From: Campylobacter magnus
Lineage (GTDB): Bacteria > Campylobacterota > Campylobacteria > Campylobacterales > Campylobacteraceae
Direction of reading: 5' to 3'
Assembly (NCBI RefSeq): GCF_028649595.1
Contig: NZ_JAQSLK010000002.1
Span: 186,001 to 250,000, forward strand
DNA: 64,000 nucleotides
Made by a program: the position numbers and the translations under genes. Positions 34,359 through 43,703 of this stretch are shown here, piece after piece (the stretch's first letter is position 1; each line of letters begins with the position of its first letter). The notes under the pieces are model-generated. The model made no database searches, had not been told where the DNA came from, and saw nothing but the letters and a program-made list of their open reading frames with translations.

Positions 34359-34387
34359 TTGACAAAGTATTTAAAAAGTATTATAAT
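34359..34387 (+). promoter_or_regulatory. Consensus sigma-70 promoter of nrfHA
   Basis: TTGACA at 34359-34364, a 17-base spacer, TATAAT at 34382-34387: both hexamers match the consensus exactly with ideal spacing, rare in Campylobacter. A transcript from about 34395 would have a leader of about 35 bases ending in AGGAAAGGAGG. This predicts strong basal expression of nitrite reductase; no repressor site was recognised. Confidence 0.8.
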
Positions 34388-34429
34388 GCCACTTCAATTT
34401 TCTATCTTTACGAGGAAAGGAGGCTGGGT

Positions 34430-34939
34430 TTGCAAAACAATGCTAAAAAATCTGGACTTTCATGGTTTGTAGTTCTTGTAATTATCGTGCTTGCGCTTGC
34501 AGGCTATACCGCTCACAACGCAAATGCTTTATCATACCTAAGCGACGATAGTGCTGCTTGTAACAACTGCCATGTTATGAATGATGTTTATGCAAGTTGG
34601 CGAAAGAGCTCTCACGCTCAAATAGTAGCCGGAAAACCTCGTGCGACCTGTAACGACTGTCACTTGCCACACGATGGGTTTGTTAGCAAATGGGTTTCTA
34701 AAGCTAAAAGTGGTGTTTCTCATGCGTATTCTTTCACTTTTAAGCTAGATGATTTACCACAGCACTTTGATGCTAATACTGTGACAAAAGCGGCAGTTCA
34801 AGCAAACTGTATTCGCTGTCATGCGCAGCTAGTAGGCGTAGTAGTAAATGCGACAACAAAACCTGATGATCCGCATTTTTCTGATTCACTTCAATGTGCC
34901 AAATGTCACGCTGGTGTAGGGCACACTCGTGGCTTTTAA
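34430..34939 (+). CDS. nrfH: Cytochrome c nitrite reductase small subunit, quinol dehydrogenase
   Basis: NapC/NirT-family membrane protein that passes electrons from menaquinol to NrfA. One N-terminal membrane anchor (about 10-30) is followed by four haem motifs, CNNCH, CNDCH, CIRCH and CAKCH. The frame starts at TTG 34430, six bases after AAAGGAGG; no ATG lies between that site and the anchor, so TTG is likely genuine. It is 28 bp upstream of nrfA. Confidence 0.94.
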   Translation: MQNNAKKSGLSWFVVLVIIVLALAGYTAHNANALSYLSDDSAACNNCHVMNDVYASWRKSSHAQIVAGKPRATCNDCHLPHDGFVSKWVSKAKSGVSHAYSFTFKLDDLPQHFDANTVTKAAVQANCIRCHAQLVGVVVNATTKPDDPHFSDSLQCAKCHAGVGHTRGF

Positions 34940-34967
34940 CAAATAAAATCTAAAGAAAGGAAAGACA

Positions 34968-36842
34968 ATGAAAAAGGTCTTATTTGCTATAGTAGTAATA
35001 GCAGCAGTGGTAGGCTTTTCTTGGTTGAATAGTGATATTTCAAACAAAAAAGCACAACCTGATATGGCTGGTGCTGTATCAAAAGATATTGTCATGATGA
35101 GTGACGATGATCCAAGAATTGATGTGTGGTCAAAAAACTTCCCAGAGCATGCTGATATGTATCAAGCAGTAGAAACTGAGGCTCCGTTTGAGACTGAGTT
35201 TGGTGGAAACCACTCTTATTCTAAGCTTATCCGCTATCCACAACTTACTATTCTTTGGGCTGGCTATCCATTTAGCATAGATGCTAACGAAGAGCGTGGA
35301 CACTTTTGGATTCAAGTTGACCAAATGGATACAGCAAGAAATAACAAAGATTTCCTAAACGCTCACGGCTTTGCAAAATTTGGCGGCCAACCAGCAGCCT
35401 GTATGAACTGCCACTCTGGCTGGACAAAATGGCTAGAAAACAACGCAGCACTAGGAACAACTCCTGAGGAAAAATGGATATCATTTAACTCTGCTAAATA
35501 TTGGACTATGATCAAACAAGTTCCAGCACTAGGCGATATCAAAGAAAACTCAGCTGAGCACAGCGGCCCTCACGGCGGTAAAAGAATGGGACCAGCTTGC
35601 GGCGACTGCCATGTTCCAAACACTATGGAACTTCGTGTAACTCGCACAGCATTTATCGAGGCTATGAGCAACTGGAGAGGCTACCAAAAAGACGCTACCA
35701 CAGGTCTAAAAGCTACTCGCTCTGAGATGAGAACTCTAGTTTGTTCACAATGCCACGTAGAGTACTACTTCCGCCCAACTGGCACAAAAACAAAAGTAGT
35801 TGCTGAGACTATCGCAAGTGACCCAACTAAAAAATGGTGGAACGGCACTCAAAAAGACTATGATGAGTTTGATAGCTGGAGAGATGGCAACAAAGCTACT
35901 GAAGCTGAAGTGAATGGTATTAAACTAGTATTCCCTTGGAAACAATGGCCTAAAAATGCTCCATTTAGAATTGAAATGTTTGATGAGTACTATGATGAGC
36001 CAGCTACAAGAGATATCTTCCCGCAAGACTGGCAACACAAAATCACAAAAGCTCCTATGATCAAGGTTCAACACCCTGAAACTGAGCTTTATAGTGCTGG
36101 CGTTCACGCAGCAAACGGCGTAACTTGTGCTGATTGTCACATGCCTTTTGTTCGCAAAGGTTCAACAAAAGTTACTCAACACAACATCACATCTCCGCTT
36201 AAAGATATAAACGCTGCTTGTAAAAGTTGCCACACTCAAAGCGAAGACTACTTGAAAAAACAAGTTAGCGATATCCAAAAATCTATCGCCTTTGATCTAA
36301 GAAGTGTTGAGTATGCAACAGTAAGCCTAATCATGGATATCAAAAATATGCGTGAAAGACTAGGCGCACTGCCTGAGTTCCAAACTAATGGCAAAGCAGA
36401 TGATGCTAAAATCTCAGCTGAGCTAAAAGAAATCCTAGAGCTTCACCGTAAAGGTCAAATGAGAGGTGACTTCGTAGGTGCTGAAAACTCAACTGGTTTC
36501 CACGCTCCAAGAGAAGCTAGCAGAATGCTTTTACAAGCTCTTGAGATGGCTAGAATGGGTCAAACTAAGCTAATGGAGGTTGCTGTAAAATACGGCTTTA
36601 AAGACTTTAAAATCAGCAACTTAGGCTTTGATGACATCCAAAAATTTAATCCAGGCGAGATCACTTACAAAGTAGACCTTGAAGATTCTCACCAAGCTGG
36701 CAAACCAGGCCACAAAGCAGGCGATCGCTTCTACGAGCACAGCAATATAAATGATGCTCCAGCAGCTGACAAACTAGAGCTTGATAAAAACAACAAGCCT
36801 TATAATTTCAAGAAAATTGATCCAAAGCTTTCTAGTTACTAA
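34968..36842 (+). CDS. nrfA: Ammonia-forming cytochrome c nitrite reductase
   Basis: Periplasmic pentahaem enzyme reducing nitrite to ammonium in six electrons. An uncleaved or cleavable signal (MKKVLFAIVVIAAVVGFSWL) is followed by five haem motifs: CMNCH, CGDCH, CSQCH, CADCH and CKSCH. The active-site haem therefore has CxxCH instead of the CxxCK of E. coli and Wolinella, as known for C. jejuni NrfA. At 624 residues it is longer than the roughly 480-residue enteric form, as in Campylobacter. The ATG follows AAAGAAAGGAAAGACA. A strong terminator follows. Confidence 0.96.
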   Translation: MKKVLFAIVVIAAVVGFSWLNSDISNKKAQPDMAGAVSKDIVMMSDDDPRIDVWSKNFPEHADMYQAVETEAPFETEFGGNHSYSKLIRYPQLTILWAGYPFSIDANEERGHFWIQVDQMDTARNNKDFLNAHGFAKFGGQPAACMNCHSGWTKWLENNAALGTTPEEKWISFNSAKYWTMIKQVPALGDIKENSAEHSGPHGGKRMGPACGDCHVPNTMELRVTRTAFIEAMSNWRGYQKDATTGLKATRSEMRTLVCSQCHVEYYFRPTGTKTKVVAETIASDPTKKWWNGTQKDYDEFDSWRDGNKATEAEVNGIKLVFPWKQWPKNAPFRIEMFDEYYDEPATRDIFPQDWQHKITKAPMIKVQHPETELYSAGVHAANGVTCADCHMPFVRKGSTKVTQHNITSPLKDINAACKSCHTQSEDYLKKQVSDIQKSIAFDLRSVEYATVSLIMDIKNMRERLGALPEFQTNGKADDAKISAELKEILELHRKGQMRGDFVGAENSTGFHAPREASRMLLQALEMARMGQTKLMEVAVKYGFKDFKISNLGFDDIQKFNPGEITYKVDLEDSHQAGKPGHKAGDRFYEHSNINDAPAADKLELDKNNKPYNFKKIDPKLSSY

Positions 36843-36859
36843 GATGCTTTGATCAAAGA

Positions 36860-36879
36860 GGGCTAGTGCTTGCTAGCCC
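36860..36879. other. Small hairpin between nrfA and its terminator
   Basis: GGGCTAG at 36860-36866 pairs with CTAGCCC at 36873-36879, with a six-base loop. It stands just before the terminator and may protect the 3' end of the nrf mRNA. Confidence 0.5.
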
Positions 36880-36881
36880 TT

Positions 36882-36920
36882 GCCCTTAGAGTTAGGTTTT
36901 CTGACTCTAAGGGCTTTTTT
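36882..36920 (+). terminator. Intrinsic terminator of nrfHA
   Basis: GCCCTTAGAGT (36882-36892) pairs with ACTCTAAGGGC (36904-36914), followed by six T. This is the clearest conventional terminator in the window and is not built from the palindromic repeat. Confidence 0.88.
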
Positions 36921-36971
36921 ATTTCTTAAATACTTGCTTTATATATTTTCAATTTTTACCAAGCGTAAAGT

Positions 36972-37128
36972 CTAGGGAATTCTAGATTGTCTAGGGAATT
37001 CTAGACTAGTAGATGTTTAATGAATTTTAGATTATCTGGGAATTCTAGATGAAGTTTAAAAAGGGAATTCTAGAATATCTAGGGAATTCTAGATTATTTT
37101 GAATTCTAGAATTCCCTAGATATTTGCT
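36972..37128. repeat. Palindrome cluster between nrfA and the periplasmic gene
   Basis: At least six GGGAATTCTAGA or close variants in direct orientation, mostly preceded by TCTAG, ending in one complete palindrome with CCCTAG extension (about 37109-37127). It fills the gap between convergent genes. Confidence 0.88.
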
Positions 37129-37134
37129 AATATT

Positions 37135-38349
37135 TTACTCTACGATTTCAAAGCCGCTTTTTGTAGGCTGTAAAATCTGCGTTTTATACTGGACTTGTGA
37201 GCCACTCACGCTCTCCATAAAAAAGCTATGAGCGTTTTTGTCAATGAAATTTGTGATGATATAGTCCATCCCAAACATCACCGGATACGCAACTCTATCG
37301 TATTTTAGATCCACGCCAAGTAGTTTTGCGTTTGCTAGCAGATTCTCATCAATATCACTAAAAGAAATCGCAATTAACATATTTGCCCTATCGCTTGGCT
37401 GAGTAAGGCTAAAAAGCGCAGGGTCGTAGCAAATCTGCGTACAAAGCACCTTTTTTACATTTACATCATATACCCTAAATTGTGAGCTAATCAGCGAGGT
37501 TTTTAGCAAAGTGGTATTTAGAAAAACGCTAGCCCCCATAAAGCCTGAACGCCTTAGTTCACCTCTTAAATCCACATTTTTTGTCTCAATCACGCTTAAA
37601 AAAGCATCTGGATTTTGCAAGGCTACTTGGCGATTTAGCATAGAGCCAAGCCTGCTACCATCGCTTATTGAGGCGATTTTACCATCTGTTTTTTGGCTTA
37701 AAGAGCGTATTTGCCCATCATAGTCAACACCGCCAAAAAGTATATTTGGCTGCTCATAGCGAGCTAGACTTGCGTGTAAGGTCGGCACATAAAAGAAAAT
37801 TCCTTTATACCTCTCATCAGCGATTTGCTCCAAGGCAGCATCAGTAATAGGCGCAATAGCGTAGTTAAAGCCCTGCGCTAGGATATTTTCTAGCACAGAT
37901 CCTATATTGCTCTCATCATCAAAAAGAAAAAACTGCACCAAGGCTTTATTTTTCGCAGCAGCACTATAAGCGATTATAGAGTTGCTTACGATTACAGAGT
38001 AGCTTTTTATGGTTTTTTGCGGGATTAGCACGGCGATTTTAGCAGTATTACCAGTAGGCACAAAGCTAGGCGTAGATGAAGTAACAAAAGAGCCAAAGTT
38101 TCCAGCTAGAAAATCTCTGTATTTCATACTTAACTCGTCATTTGCGAAATTTTCTCTAAATCTAGATAAAAAGCTAAAAATCTGCCCTTTTTTTAGCAGA
38201 GTTAAAAGGCATTTTGTATCGCAGGCTTTTGGTTCTAAATCCACATAAAACTCTCTTGCTGGTTCGATATCGCTTAGTTTATTTGCTGCTCCAAAAAGAC
38301 TAGCACAGCACGAAATACTAAGCAAAAATGCTCTTAAAGATTTTTTCAT
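37135..38349 (-). CDS. Periplasmic protein with type I solute-binding-like fold
   Basis: The signal peptide MKKSLRAFLLSISCCASLFGA is followed by about 380 mostly periplasmic residues. The segment beginning KIAVLIPQKTIKSYSVIVSNSII, then FAIAPITDAALEQIADER-like and TDGKIASISDGSRLGSMLNR blocks, alternates strands and helices as in Peripla_BP_6/LpoA-type proteins. No lipobox was seen. It could be a penicillin-binding-protein activator relative, but that is fold-level inference. It overlaps the uracil-DNA-glycosylase-like gene upstream by 4 bp. Confidence 0.62.
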   Translation of the reverse strand: MKKSLRAFLLSISCCASLFGAANKLSDIEPAREFYVDLEPKACDTKCLLTLLKKGQIFSFLSRFRENFANDELSMKYRDFLAGNFGSFVTSSTPSFVPTGNTAKIAVLIPQKTIKSYSVIVSNSIIAYSAAAKNKALVQFFLFDDESNIGSVLENILAQGFNYAIAPITDAALEQIADERYKGIFFYVPTLHASLARYEQPNILFGGVDYDGQIRSLSQKTDGKIASISDGSRLGSMLNRQVALQNPDAFLSVIETKNVDLRGELRRSGFMGASVFLNTTLLKTSLISSQFRVYDVNVKKVLCTQICYDPALFSLTQPSDRANMLIAISFSDIDENLLANAKLLGVDLKYDRVAYPVMFGMDYIITNFIDKNAHSFFMESVSGSQVQYKTQILQPTKSGFEIVE

Positions 38350-38843
38350 ATCATTCCTTTTATTTTGTCTAGATTTTCTCTCATTTTTTCTTTTAGGCTA
38401 GGGTTTTTTGCTAGATGCGCACTCTCGTGTGCTGGCATGATAAAAAACTCCCCGCAGCGATAAAAATCCCCAACAATGCTAGAATAAGCATATTCTAACG
38501 GACTTACAAAAAACTCAAAAACACTTTGCCCAAGGGCTACTACCACTTTTGGTTGTGAAATGCTAATTTCACTTTTTAAATACTCAGCGCAAAAGCCAAG
38601 AGAAGTAGCTAAATCAGCGTTTTTTAAAAACTGCGCTAAGGCATTTTGCTTTGGGATGCACTTAAAAATACTAGTATAAGCCCAGCTAAAATCACAAAGC
38701 GGCTCAAAACTCTCATCAAAAAACTCACTCACAAAAAGCACATCCACGCTCTCAAGCACTGGTTCTACGCTAGTAGAGCGTATTTTTGAGAGTGGGCATA
38801 GATTACAATTTATGATTTCATTTTTAATTAAATTTTGGTTCAT
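38346..38843 (-). CDS. Uracil-DNA glycosylase superfamily protein
   Basis: The 165-residue protein has an N-terminal CNLCPLSKIRS, as in the iron-sulphur family 4 uracil-DNA glycosylases, a strand VLFVSEFFDESFEPL in place of the usual GEAPG block, and VVALGQSVFEFF, matching the GxxAxxxL region. Later, IMPAHESAHLAKNPSLKEKM stands where the family has HPSP. Key residues are altered, so whether it excises uracil is uncertain. It overlaps the next gene by 4 bp. Confidence 0.68.
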   Translation of the reverse strand: MNQNLIKNEIINCNLCPLSKIRSTSVEPVLESVDVLFVSEFFDESFEPLCDFSWAYTSIFKCIPKQNALAQFLKNADLATSLGFCAEYLKSEISISQPKVVVALGQSVFEFFVSPLEYAYSSIVGDFYRCGEFFIMPAHESAHLAKNPSLKEKMRENLDKIKGMI

Positions 38844-39001
38844 TTTGATTTTACTAAAAAAATTTGGCTGAGATTTTAGCTGATTTTAGCTTAAAATCTA
38901 GAATTTCTAAAGAATTTTAGAATAAATTAGAGCATACAAATAAAAGTTTAAGCAAAGTTTGGCTAAAATCTCCGCTTTATTTTATTTTTAAAGGATACAA
39001 G

Positions 39002-39136
39002 ATGAAAAGAACATATCAACCACACAAAGTGCCTAAAAAACGCACTCATGGCTTTAGAGAGCGTATGAAAACTAAAAATGGCCGCAAAGTTCTAAGCGCA
39101 CGCAGAGCAAAAGGCAGAAAAAGACTAGCAGCCTAA
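39002..39136 (+). CDS. rpmH: 50S ribosomal protein L34
   Basis: A 44-residue basic protein: [18 protein letters not shown] at the start, [22 protein letters not shown] to the end, unmistakably L34. The ATG at 39002 follows AAAGGATACAAG. It is two bases before rnpA, the standard rpmH-rnpA arrangement, and heads a long plus-strand operon through purH. Confidence 0.97.
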   Translation: MKRTYQPHKVPKKRTHGFRERMKTKNGRKVLSARRAKGRKRLAA

Positions 39137-39138
39137 TA

Positions 39139-39465
39139 ATGCCAAAATATGGGCGTCTTAGCGATACAAGCGAGTTTGCTAAGGTATATAAAAATGCTAA
39201 AAAATGGCATTGTTATGATGCTAGCGTGTATTTTTTGGCAGCTGATGAGTTTAGGTTTGCAGTAGTGGCAAGCAAAAAAATCGGCAATGCTGTAGCCAGA
39301 AATCGTGCCAAAAGACGCCTAAGAGCGATATTTAGTGAGTTGGCCAGCACTGCTAAGCTTGGTGATTATGTGATAATCGCAAAGGATAGTTTGCTTAGTT
39401 CAAAGTATTCTCAAGCTAGCAAAAATATCCGCTGGGCTCTTAAAAAAATAGGGGCTTTGCAATGA
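39139..39465 (+). CDS. rnpA: Ribonuclease P protein component
   Basis: Protein subunit that helps the RNase P RNA trim tRNA 5' ends. The RNR motif ASKKIGNAVARNRAKRRLRAIF near residues 49-70 is diagnostic, and the F-x-K-V-Y segment at the N-terminus contacts the precursor leader. Length 108 is normal. It overlaps yidD by 4 bp. Confidence 0.95.
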   Translation: MPKYGRLSDTSEFAKVYKNAKKWHCYDASVYFLAADEFRFAVVASKKIGNAVARNRAKRRLRAIFSELASTAKLGDYVIIAKDSLLSSKYSQASKNIRWALKKIGALQ

Positions 39466-39818
39466 GCGTAAAAAGTATGAATTTTATACCACTCTTTTTT
39501 ATAAGGGTTTATAAAGCATTTATTTCACCGCTTTTGGGGCAAAATTGCAGGTATTATCCAAGCTGTTCTAGCTATGCTAGCTGGCTTTTAGAAAATGAGA
39601 ATTTTTTCAAAGCAAGTTTAGCGATAATGCTTAGAATTCTACGCTGTAATCAGCTTTTTAGCGGTGGCATAGAATATCCTGTTATAAAGAAAAATATAGC
39701 AAAAAATAATCTGCTCCCAAATTCTAAAAGTATTAAATTCCCTAGCTTTTGGCTAGTCCCTTACAAAAATAAAAAATTTTATCTTATTAAAAATATAAGG
39801 ACAAATCCAAGTGTTTAG
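39462..39818 (+). CDS. yidD: Membrane protein insertion efficiency factor YidD
   Basis: Small amphipathic inner-membrane-associated protein that aids YidC. FIRVYKAFISPLLGQNCRYYPSCSSYASW holds the conserved cysteine pair and the aromatic cluster. The C-terminal 40 residues are Lys/Asn-rich and poorly conserved. It overlaps rnpA by 4 bp and yidC by 8 bp. Confidence 0.92.
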   Translation: MSVKSMNFIPLFFIRVYKAFISPLLGQNCRYYPSCSSYASWLLENENFFKASLAIMLRILRCNQLFSGGIEYPVIKKNIAKNNLLPNSKSIKFPSFWLVPYKNKKFYLIKNIRTNPSV

Positions 39819-41388
39819 CAATATGACAACCCAAACAAGACTACTTATTGCCACGGTGCTTTCTGTGGCTTTTTTTATAGCTTATGATTTTTATTTTATG
39901 CCAAAAAAACAGCTAGAAAATAACGCTAGCCTAAATGCGAGCAATGCTGCCCCTGCGCTAAAAGAGGGAATTCTAGATCCAAATGATGCTTCAAATCTAG
40001 TAAAAGCCCCTATTACTAAGGATCAAAAAGCTATTTTAGCTCACATAAATACTAGCGAGTTTAACGCTACAATTGATGAGCTAGGACGTATTTCTAGTTT
40101 TATATTAAATAACGCAAAGTTTGTAAATGAAGATGGCTCTCATATAGAACTAATCAGCAAAGACCCTATGCCACTCGAAGTGCGTTTTAGTGATACTGCG
40201 CTAAATGAACTAGCCTTTAAAACACCTTATAAAATAGAGCAAATAGAGCCAAAAAATGGTGGAATTTTTGAGGCAATTTTAACCCAAGAACTAGGCGCAA
40301 AGAGCATTTCAAAACACCTTACTTTCTACGCAAATGGCTCTTATGATTTGAGTGTAAAATCAAATAGTGATTTTTTCATCACTCCAGGTCATAGACCAGA
40401 TGTGCTAGCTGATGGCTACACAGTCCATGGTGTGATGCTTCGCAAAAGCGATGATAGCCTAGATATAATAGAAGATGGCGATGCAAAAGGTGATGAAACC
40501 TATAATAATATAGATCTTATCTCAAGTGCTGATCGCTACTATACAAGCTTATTTTACGATAAAGAGCGTAAATTAAATGTCTTTATCCAAAACTCAAAGG
40601 ATGAAAATACCCTAGCTTTCGTGCGAAGTAGCGGCGAGCTGAAGCTTAAAGGCTATATCGGCTCAAAAGAAAAAAGAGTGCTAACTTCAATTGAGTCAAG
40701 CCTAGCAGACGCTGTGGAGTATGGTTGGTTTACTTTTATAGCTAGACCTGTGTTTGATTTTTTAAGCTGGCTTTATGGATATTTTGGCAACTGGGGCTGG
40801 GCGATTATCGTGATGACTATTGTTATACGCATTATTCTATTCCCACTTACATATAAGGGCATGGTATCAATGAACAAGCTAAAAGATATTGCCCCAAAAA
40901 TGAAAGAAATCCAAGAAAAATATAAAGGCGACCCAGCCAAGCTAAATACTCACATGATGGAGCTGTATAAGAAAAGTGGCGCAAATCCTATGGGTGGGTG
41001 TTTGCCGATTTTATTACAAATTCCTATTTTCTTTGCTATCTACCGCGTGCTACTAAATGCAATTGAGCTAAAGGGTGCCCAATGGGCTTTGTGGATAAAT
41101 GACCTTGCGATAAAAGATCCGTATTTTATCTTGCCTATTTTAATGGGTGTGGCTATGTATCTACAACAACGCATTACCCCAACTACCTTTAGCGACCCAA
41201 TGCAGCAAAAAATCATGCGCTGGTTACCTGCTATATTTACGCTATTTTTTATCACCTTTCCAGCAGGACTTACGCTATATTGGTTTACAAACAATGTATG
41301 CTCGCTTTTACAACAAATCGTGGTAAATAAGCTCTTTGCTCGCCACAAAGCAGAAGAGATTGCCGCTCATCATAAAGGCGAAAAATGA
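39811..41388 (+). CDS. yidC: Membrane protein insertase YidC
   Basis: Inserts and folds inner-membrane proteins with or without SecYEG. An N-terminal membrane anchor (about 9-27) is followed by a large periplasmic beta domain (to about 300) and the conserved five-helix core from FDFLSWLYGYFGNWGWAIIV to the C-terminus, with the groove arginine near RIILFPLTYKGM. At 525 residues it is the Gram-negative type. A half palindrome at about 39970 is read as GILDP in the linker after the anchor. It overlaps jag by 4 bp. Confidence 0.95.
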   Translation: MFSNMTTQTRLLIATVLSVAFFIAYDFYFMPKKQLENNASLNASNAAPALKEGILDPNDASNLVKAPITKDQKAILAHINTSEFNATIDELGRISSFILNNAKFVNEDGSHIELISKDPMPLEVRFSDTALNELAFKTPYKIEQIEPKNGGIFEAILTQELGAKSISKHLTFYANGSYDLSVKSNSDFFITPGHRPDVLADGYTVHGVMLRKSDDSLDIIEDGDAKGDETYNNIDLISSADRYYTSLFYDKERKLNVFIQNSKDENTLAFVRSSGELKLKGYIGSKEKRVLTSIESSLADAVEYGWFTFIARPVFDFLSWLYGYFGNWGWAIIVMTIVIRIILFPLTYKGMVSMNKLKDIAPKMKEIQEKYKGDPAKLNTHMMELYKKSGANPMGGCLPILLQIPIFFAIYRVLLNAIELKGAQWALWINDLAIKDPYFILPILMGVAMYLQQRITPTTFSDPMQQKIMRWLPAIFTLFFITFPAGLTLYWFTNNVCSLLQQIVVNKLFARHKAEEIAAHHKGEK

Positions 41389-42311
41389 GAATCCAAGCAT
41401 ATTCACTAAGCGAGGCTTATCTAAAAGCCTCAGTAGAACTAGGCGTATCAGCTGCGGATGTAAATGTAGAGATTATCACAAAGCCTAGTGCTGGGTTTTT
41501 AGGCTTTTTTAAAAAGCTTGGAGAGTTTGAGGTAAGCACTACTAAACGCAAGGTAAAAGACTTTAAAAAACCTGCTAAAGAAGATTTTAGCGAGAGTAGA
41601 TTTGAGGCTAAAGTCCAAAGTCCTGCGCCAAAGCCTGAGATAAAAAGCCAGAGTGGTTTTAAGCCTGAGCCAAATAGTTTTGAGAGTAAAGAAAATCTAG
41701 AATTCCCTAGCAAAAAACCTGAACGCTCAAATGTACTTAAAGCTTATGATAATATCATTGATAACTTTAATGCTTCTAATGAAAATAAACCAGAAGAGCC
41801 AAAAGAGATGCCATTTGTCAAAAAAGCTGAAAATAAGCAAGGCGGGGAATTAAACACTGAGATTTTAAATGAAATTGAAAGTGGCTTAAAAACTCTTTTT
41901 GACGCAAGTGATTTTAAAATACACATTGAAGAAGTTAGCAAATATGATGAAAATAGCGTATATATCAAGCTTGATGGCGAAGATTGCGCCCTACTAATAG
42001 GCAAAGAAGGATATCGCTACAAAGCACTCTCAAGTCTACTGTATAACTGGATAAACTCAAAATACAATCTCAATGTTCGCCTTGAAATCGCTGAGTTTCT
42101 AAAAAATCAAGAAGCTGGTATGAGAGTGTATCTAGAAGGCATTATTCGCCGTGTAGAAGAAACTGGTCATGCTAACACAAAACCGCTTGATGGCGTGCTA
42201 ATCAAAATCGCCCTAGAACAACTAAGAGAGAGATTTAAAGACAAATATGTCGGTATCAAAAATAGTGAAGAGGGCAAATATATCATTATAAACGACTTTC
42301 ACAGCCGATGA
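41385..42311 (+). CDS. jag: RNA-binding protein KhpB/Jag
   Basis: Three domains in order: Jag_N (about 1-50, with TKPSAGFLGFFKKLGEFEV), a long low-complexity linker, a KH domain with LIGKEGYRYKALSSLLY near 210, and a C-terminal R3H domain (HANTKPLDGVLIKIALEQLRERF). Binds RNA, usually with KhpA. The linker residues ENLEFPSKK come from a half palindrome at 41697-41707. It overlaps yidC and mnmE by 4 bp each. Confidence 0.92.
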   Translation: MRIQAYSLSEAYLKASVELGVSAADVNVEIITKPSAGFLGFFKKLGEFEVSTTKRKVKDFKKPAKEDFSESRFEAKVQSPAPKPEIKSQSGFKPEPNSFESKENLEFPSKKPERSNVLKAYDNIIDNFNASNENKPEEPKEMPFVKKAENKQGGELNTEILNEIESGLKTLFDASDFKIHIEEVSKYDENSVYIKLDGEDCALLIGKEGYRYKALSSLLYNWINSKYNLNVRLEIAEFLKNQEAGMRVYLEGIIRRVEETGHANTKPLDGVLIKIALEQLRERFKDKYVGIKNSEEGKYIIINDFHSR

Positions 42312-43624
42312 CCATAGTAGCAAGAGCCGCAAGCGGTGCTATAAGCATAATCAGGCTTAGCGGGGTTAGGGCTTTAGAACTTGCTAAGACTCTTAGCGGT
42401 GGGGGCGAGCTTAGCCCTCGCCATGCTCATCTAAAAAAGCTTCATAGCAAGAGCGGGGAGTTGCTTGATGAGGCTTTGGTTATATATTTTAAAGCCCCGG
42501 CTAGCTTTACTGGTGAGGACGTAGTGGAGTTTCACACTCACGGCGGCGAGGCGGCTAGTTCTGCTATAATAGACGAGCTTTTAGCCCTTGGCGCAAGGGC
42601 GGCAAACCCAGGTGAGTTTAGCAAAAGGGCTGTGCTAAATGGCAAAATGGACTTAGCCAAGGCTGAGAGCATAGCTGCGATGATAGAAGCTCGCTCTGCA
42701 GGAGCAGCTAAAATGCTAGCACGCACGCTTTGTGGAGAGCTTGGAGAGTTTTGTAGCTCTCTTAGAAAAGAGCTTATTTATATCCTAGCTCACTGCGAAG
42801 CTTGTATAGACTATAGCGATGATGATTTGCCAAGTGATGTTTTAGAGGGAATTCTAAAGCGTTTGGATGCTAGCATTGCTAGATTAGAAAGCATTGTTAG
42901 CATAAGCGAGCAGCGAAAAGGGCTAATTGATGGCTTTAAAATAGCGATTATCGGCAAGCCAAATGTAGGCAAAAGCTCTATTTTAAACGCACTTTTAGCT
43001 TATGATAGAGCTATTGTAAGCAATAAGGCAGGCACTACAAGAGATACTATTGAAGAAAGCGTTAATTTTGACGGAGTTCTTGTGCGTTTTGTAGATACTG
43101 CTGGAATTCGCACTAGCACTGATGAGATAGAAAAAATCGGCATAGAATACTCCAAAAAAGCTGCAAATGACGCTGATATCATCATCGCTGTATTTGACGC
43201 TAGCAAAGATAAAAGCAAAGAAGATGATGAAATAATAAAGCTTTTAGCTAGTTATGAAAAAACTAAAATTTTGGTGCTAAACAAATGCGATCTAAATCTA
43301 GAATTCCCTACAAACTCTTTGCCAAATGAGCCTATAAAAATCAGCGCAAAAGATGATATAACTGGACTTAAAAAAGAGATAAAAAAGCTAGCTAGCTTTG
43401 AGCAAAGTGGCGAGCTAATGCTAACTTCAAATCGCCAAATAAGCCTTGTAAAAGCTGCCCTTAAGGAGCTAAAAGAAGCTGTTTTTAAGCTAAATGAAAG
43501 CGAGCTAGAAATCTTTGCTTTTCATATAAATGCGGCTTTAAAAAATATCGCAGCTATCACCGAGCCTGCTTATAATAGTGATATTTTAGATGCGATGTTT
43601 GGCTCATTTTGCCTTGGAAAATAA
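42308..43624 (+). CDS. mnmE: tRNA modification GTPase MnmE
   Basis: With MnmG it builds the cmnm5U modification on wobble uridines. TIVARAASGAISIIRLSG starts the folate-binding domain; the G domain holds GKPNVGKSS near 217-225, a DTAG box and NKCDL; the protein ends in CLGK, the universal C-terminal C-x-G-K. In the loop after NKCDL, a half palindrome at 43299 is read as NLEFPTNS. Its 3' end overlaps the region upstream of purL, which starts 80 bp later. Confidence 0.95.
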   Translation: MTIVARAASGAISIIRLSGVRALELAKTLSGGGELSPRHAHLKKLHSKSGELLDEALVIYFKAPASFTGEDVVEFHTHGGEAASSAIIDELLALGARAANPGEFSKRAVLNGKMDLAKAESIAAMIEARSAGAAKMLARTLCGELGEFCSSLRKELIYILAHCEACIDYSDDDLPSDVLEGILKRLDASIARLESIVSISEQRKGLIDGFKIAIIGKPNVGKSSILNALLAYDRAIVSNKAGTTRDTIEESVNFDGVLVRFVDTAGIRTSTDEIEKIGIEYSKKAANDADIIIAVFDASKDKSKEDDEIIKLLASYEKTKILVLNKCDLNLEFPTNSLPNEPIKISAKDDITGLKKEIKKLASFEQSGELMLTSNRQISLVKAALKELKEAVFKLNESELEIFAFHINAALKNIAAITEPAYNSDILDAMFGSFCLGK

Positions 43625-43664
43625 ATTTCAAGTTAAATTTAGCGCAATTTCACAGCGATTTAGA

Positions 43665-43670
43665 TATAAT
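43665..43670 (+). promoter_or_regulatory. Probable -10 box of purL
   Basis: TTAGATATAATCACG gives TATAAT 34 bases before the purL ATG in the short gap after mnmE, suggesting purL has its own promoter as well as read-through. Confidence 0.5.
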
Positions 43671-43703
43671 CACGCATTAATTTCAATCAAAACGGAAGTA
43701 AAA

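Noticed and set aside
43590-43703. N-terminal extension of PurL
   Set aside because: It overlaps the conserved mnmE 3' end; the ATG at 43704 has a binding site and starts the family sequence.
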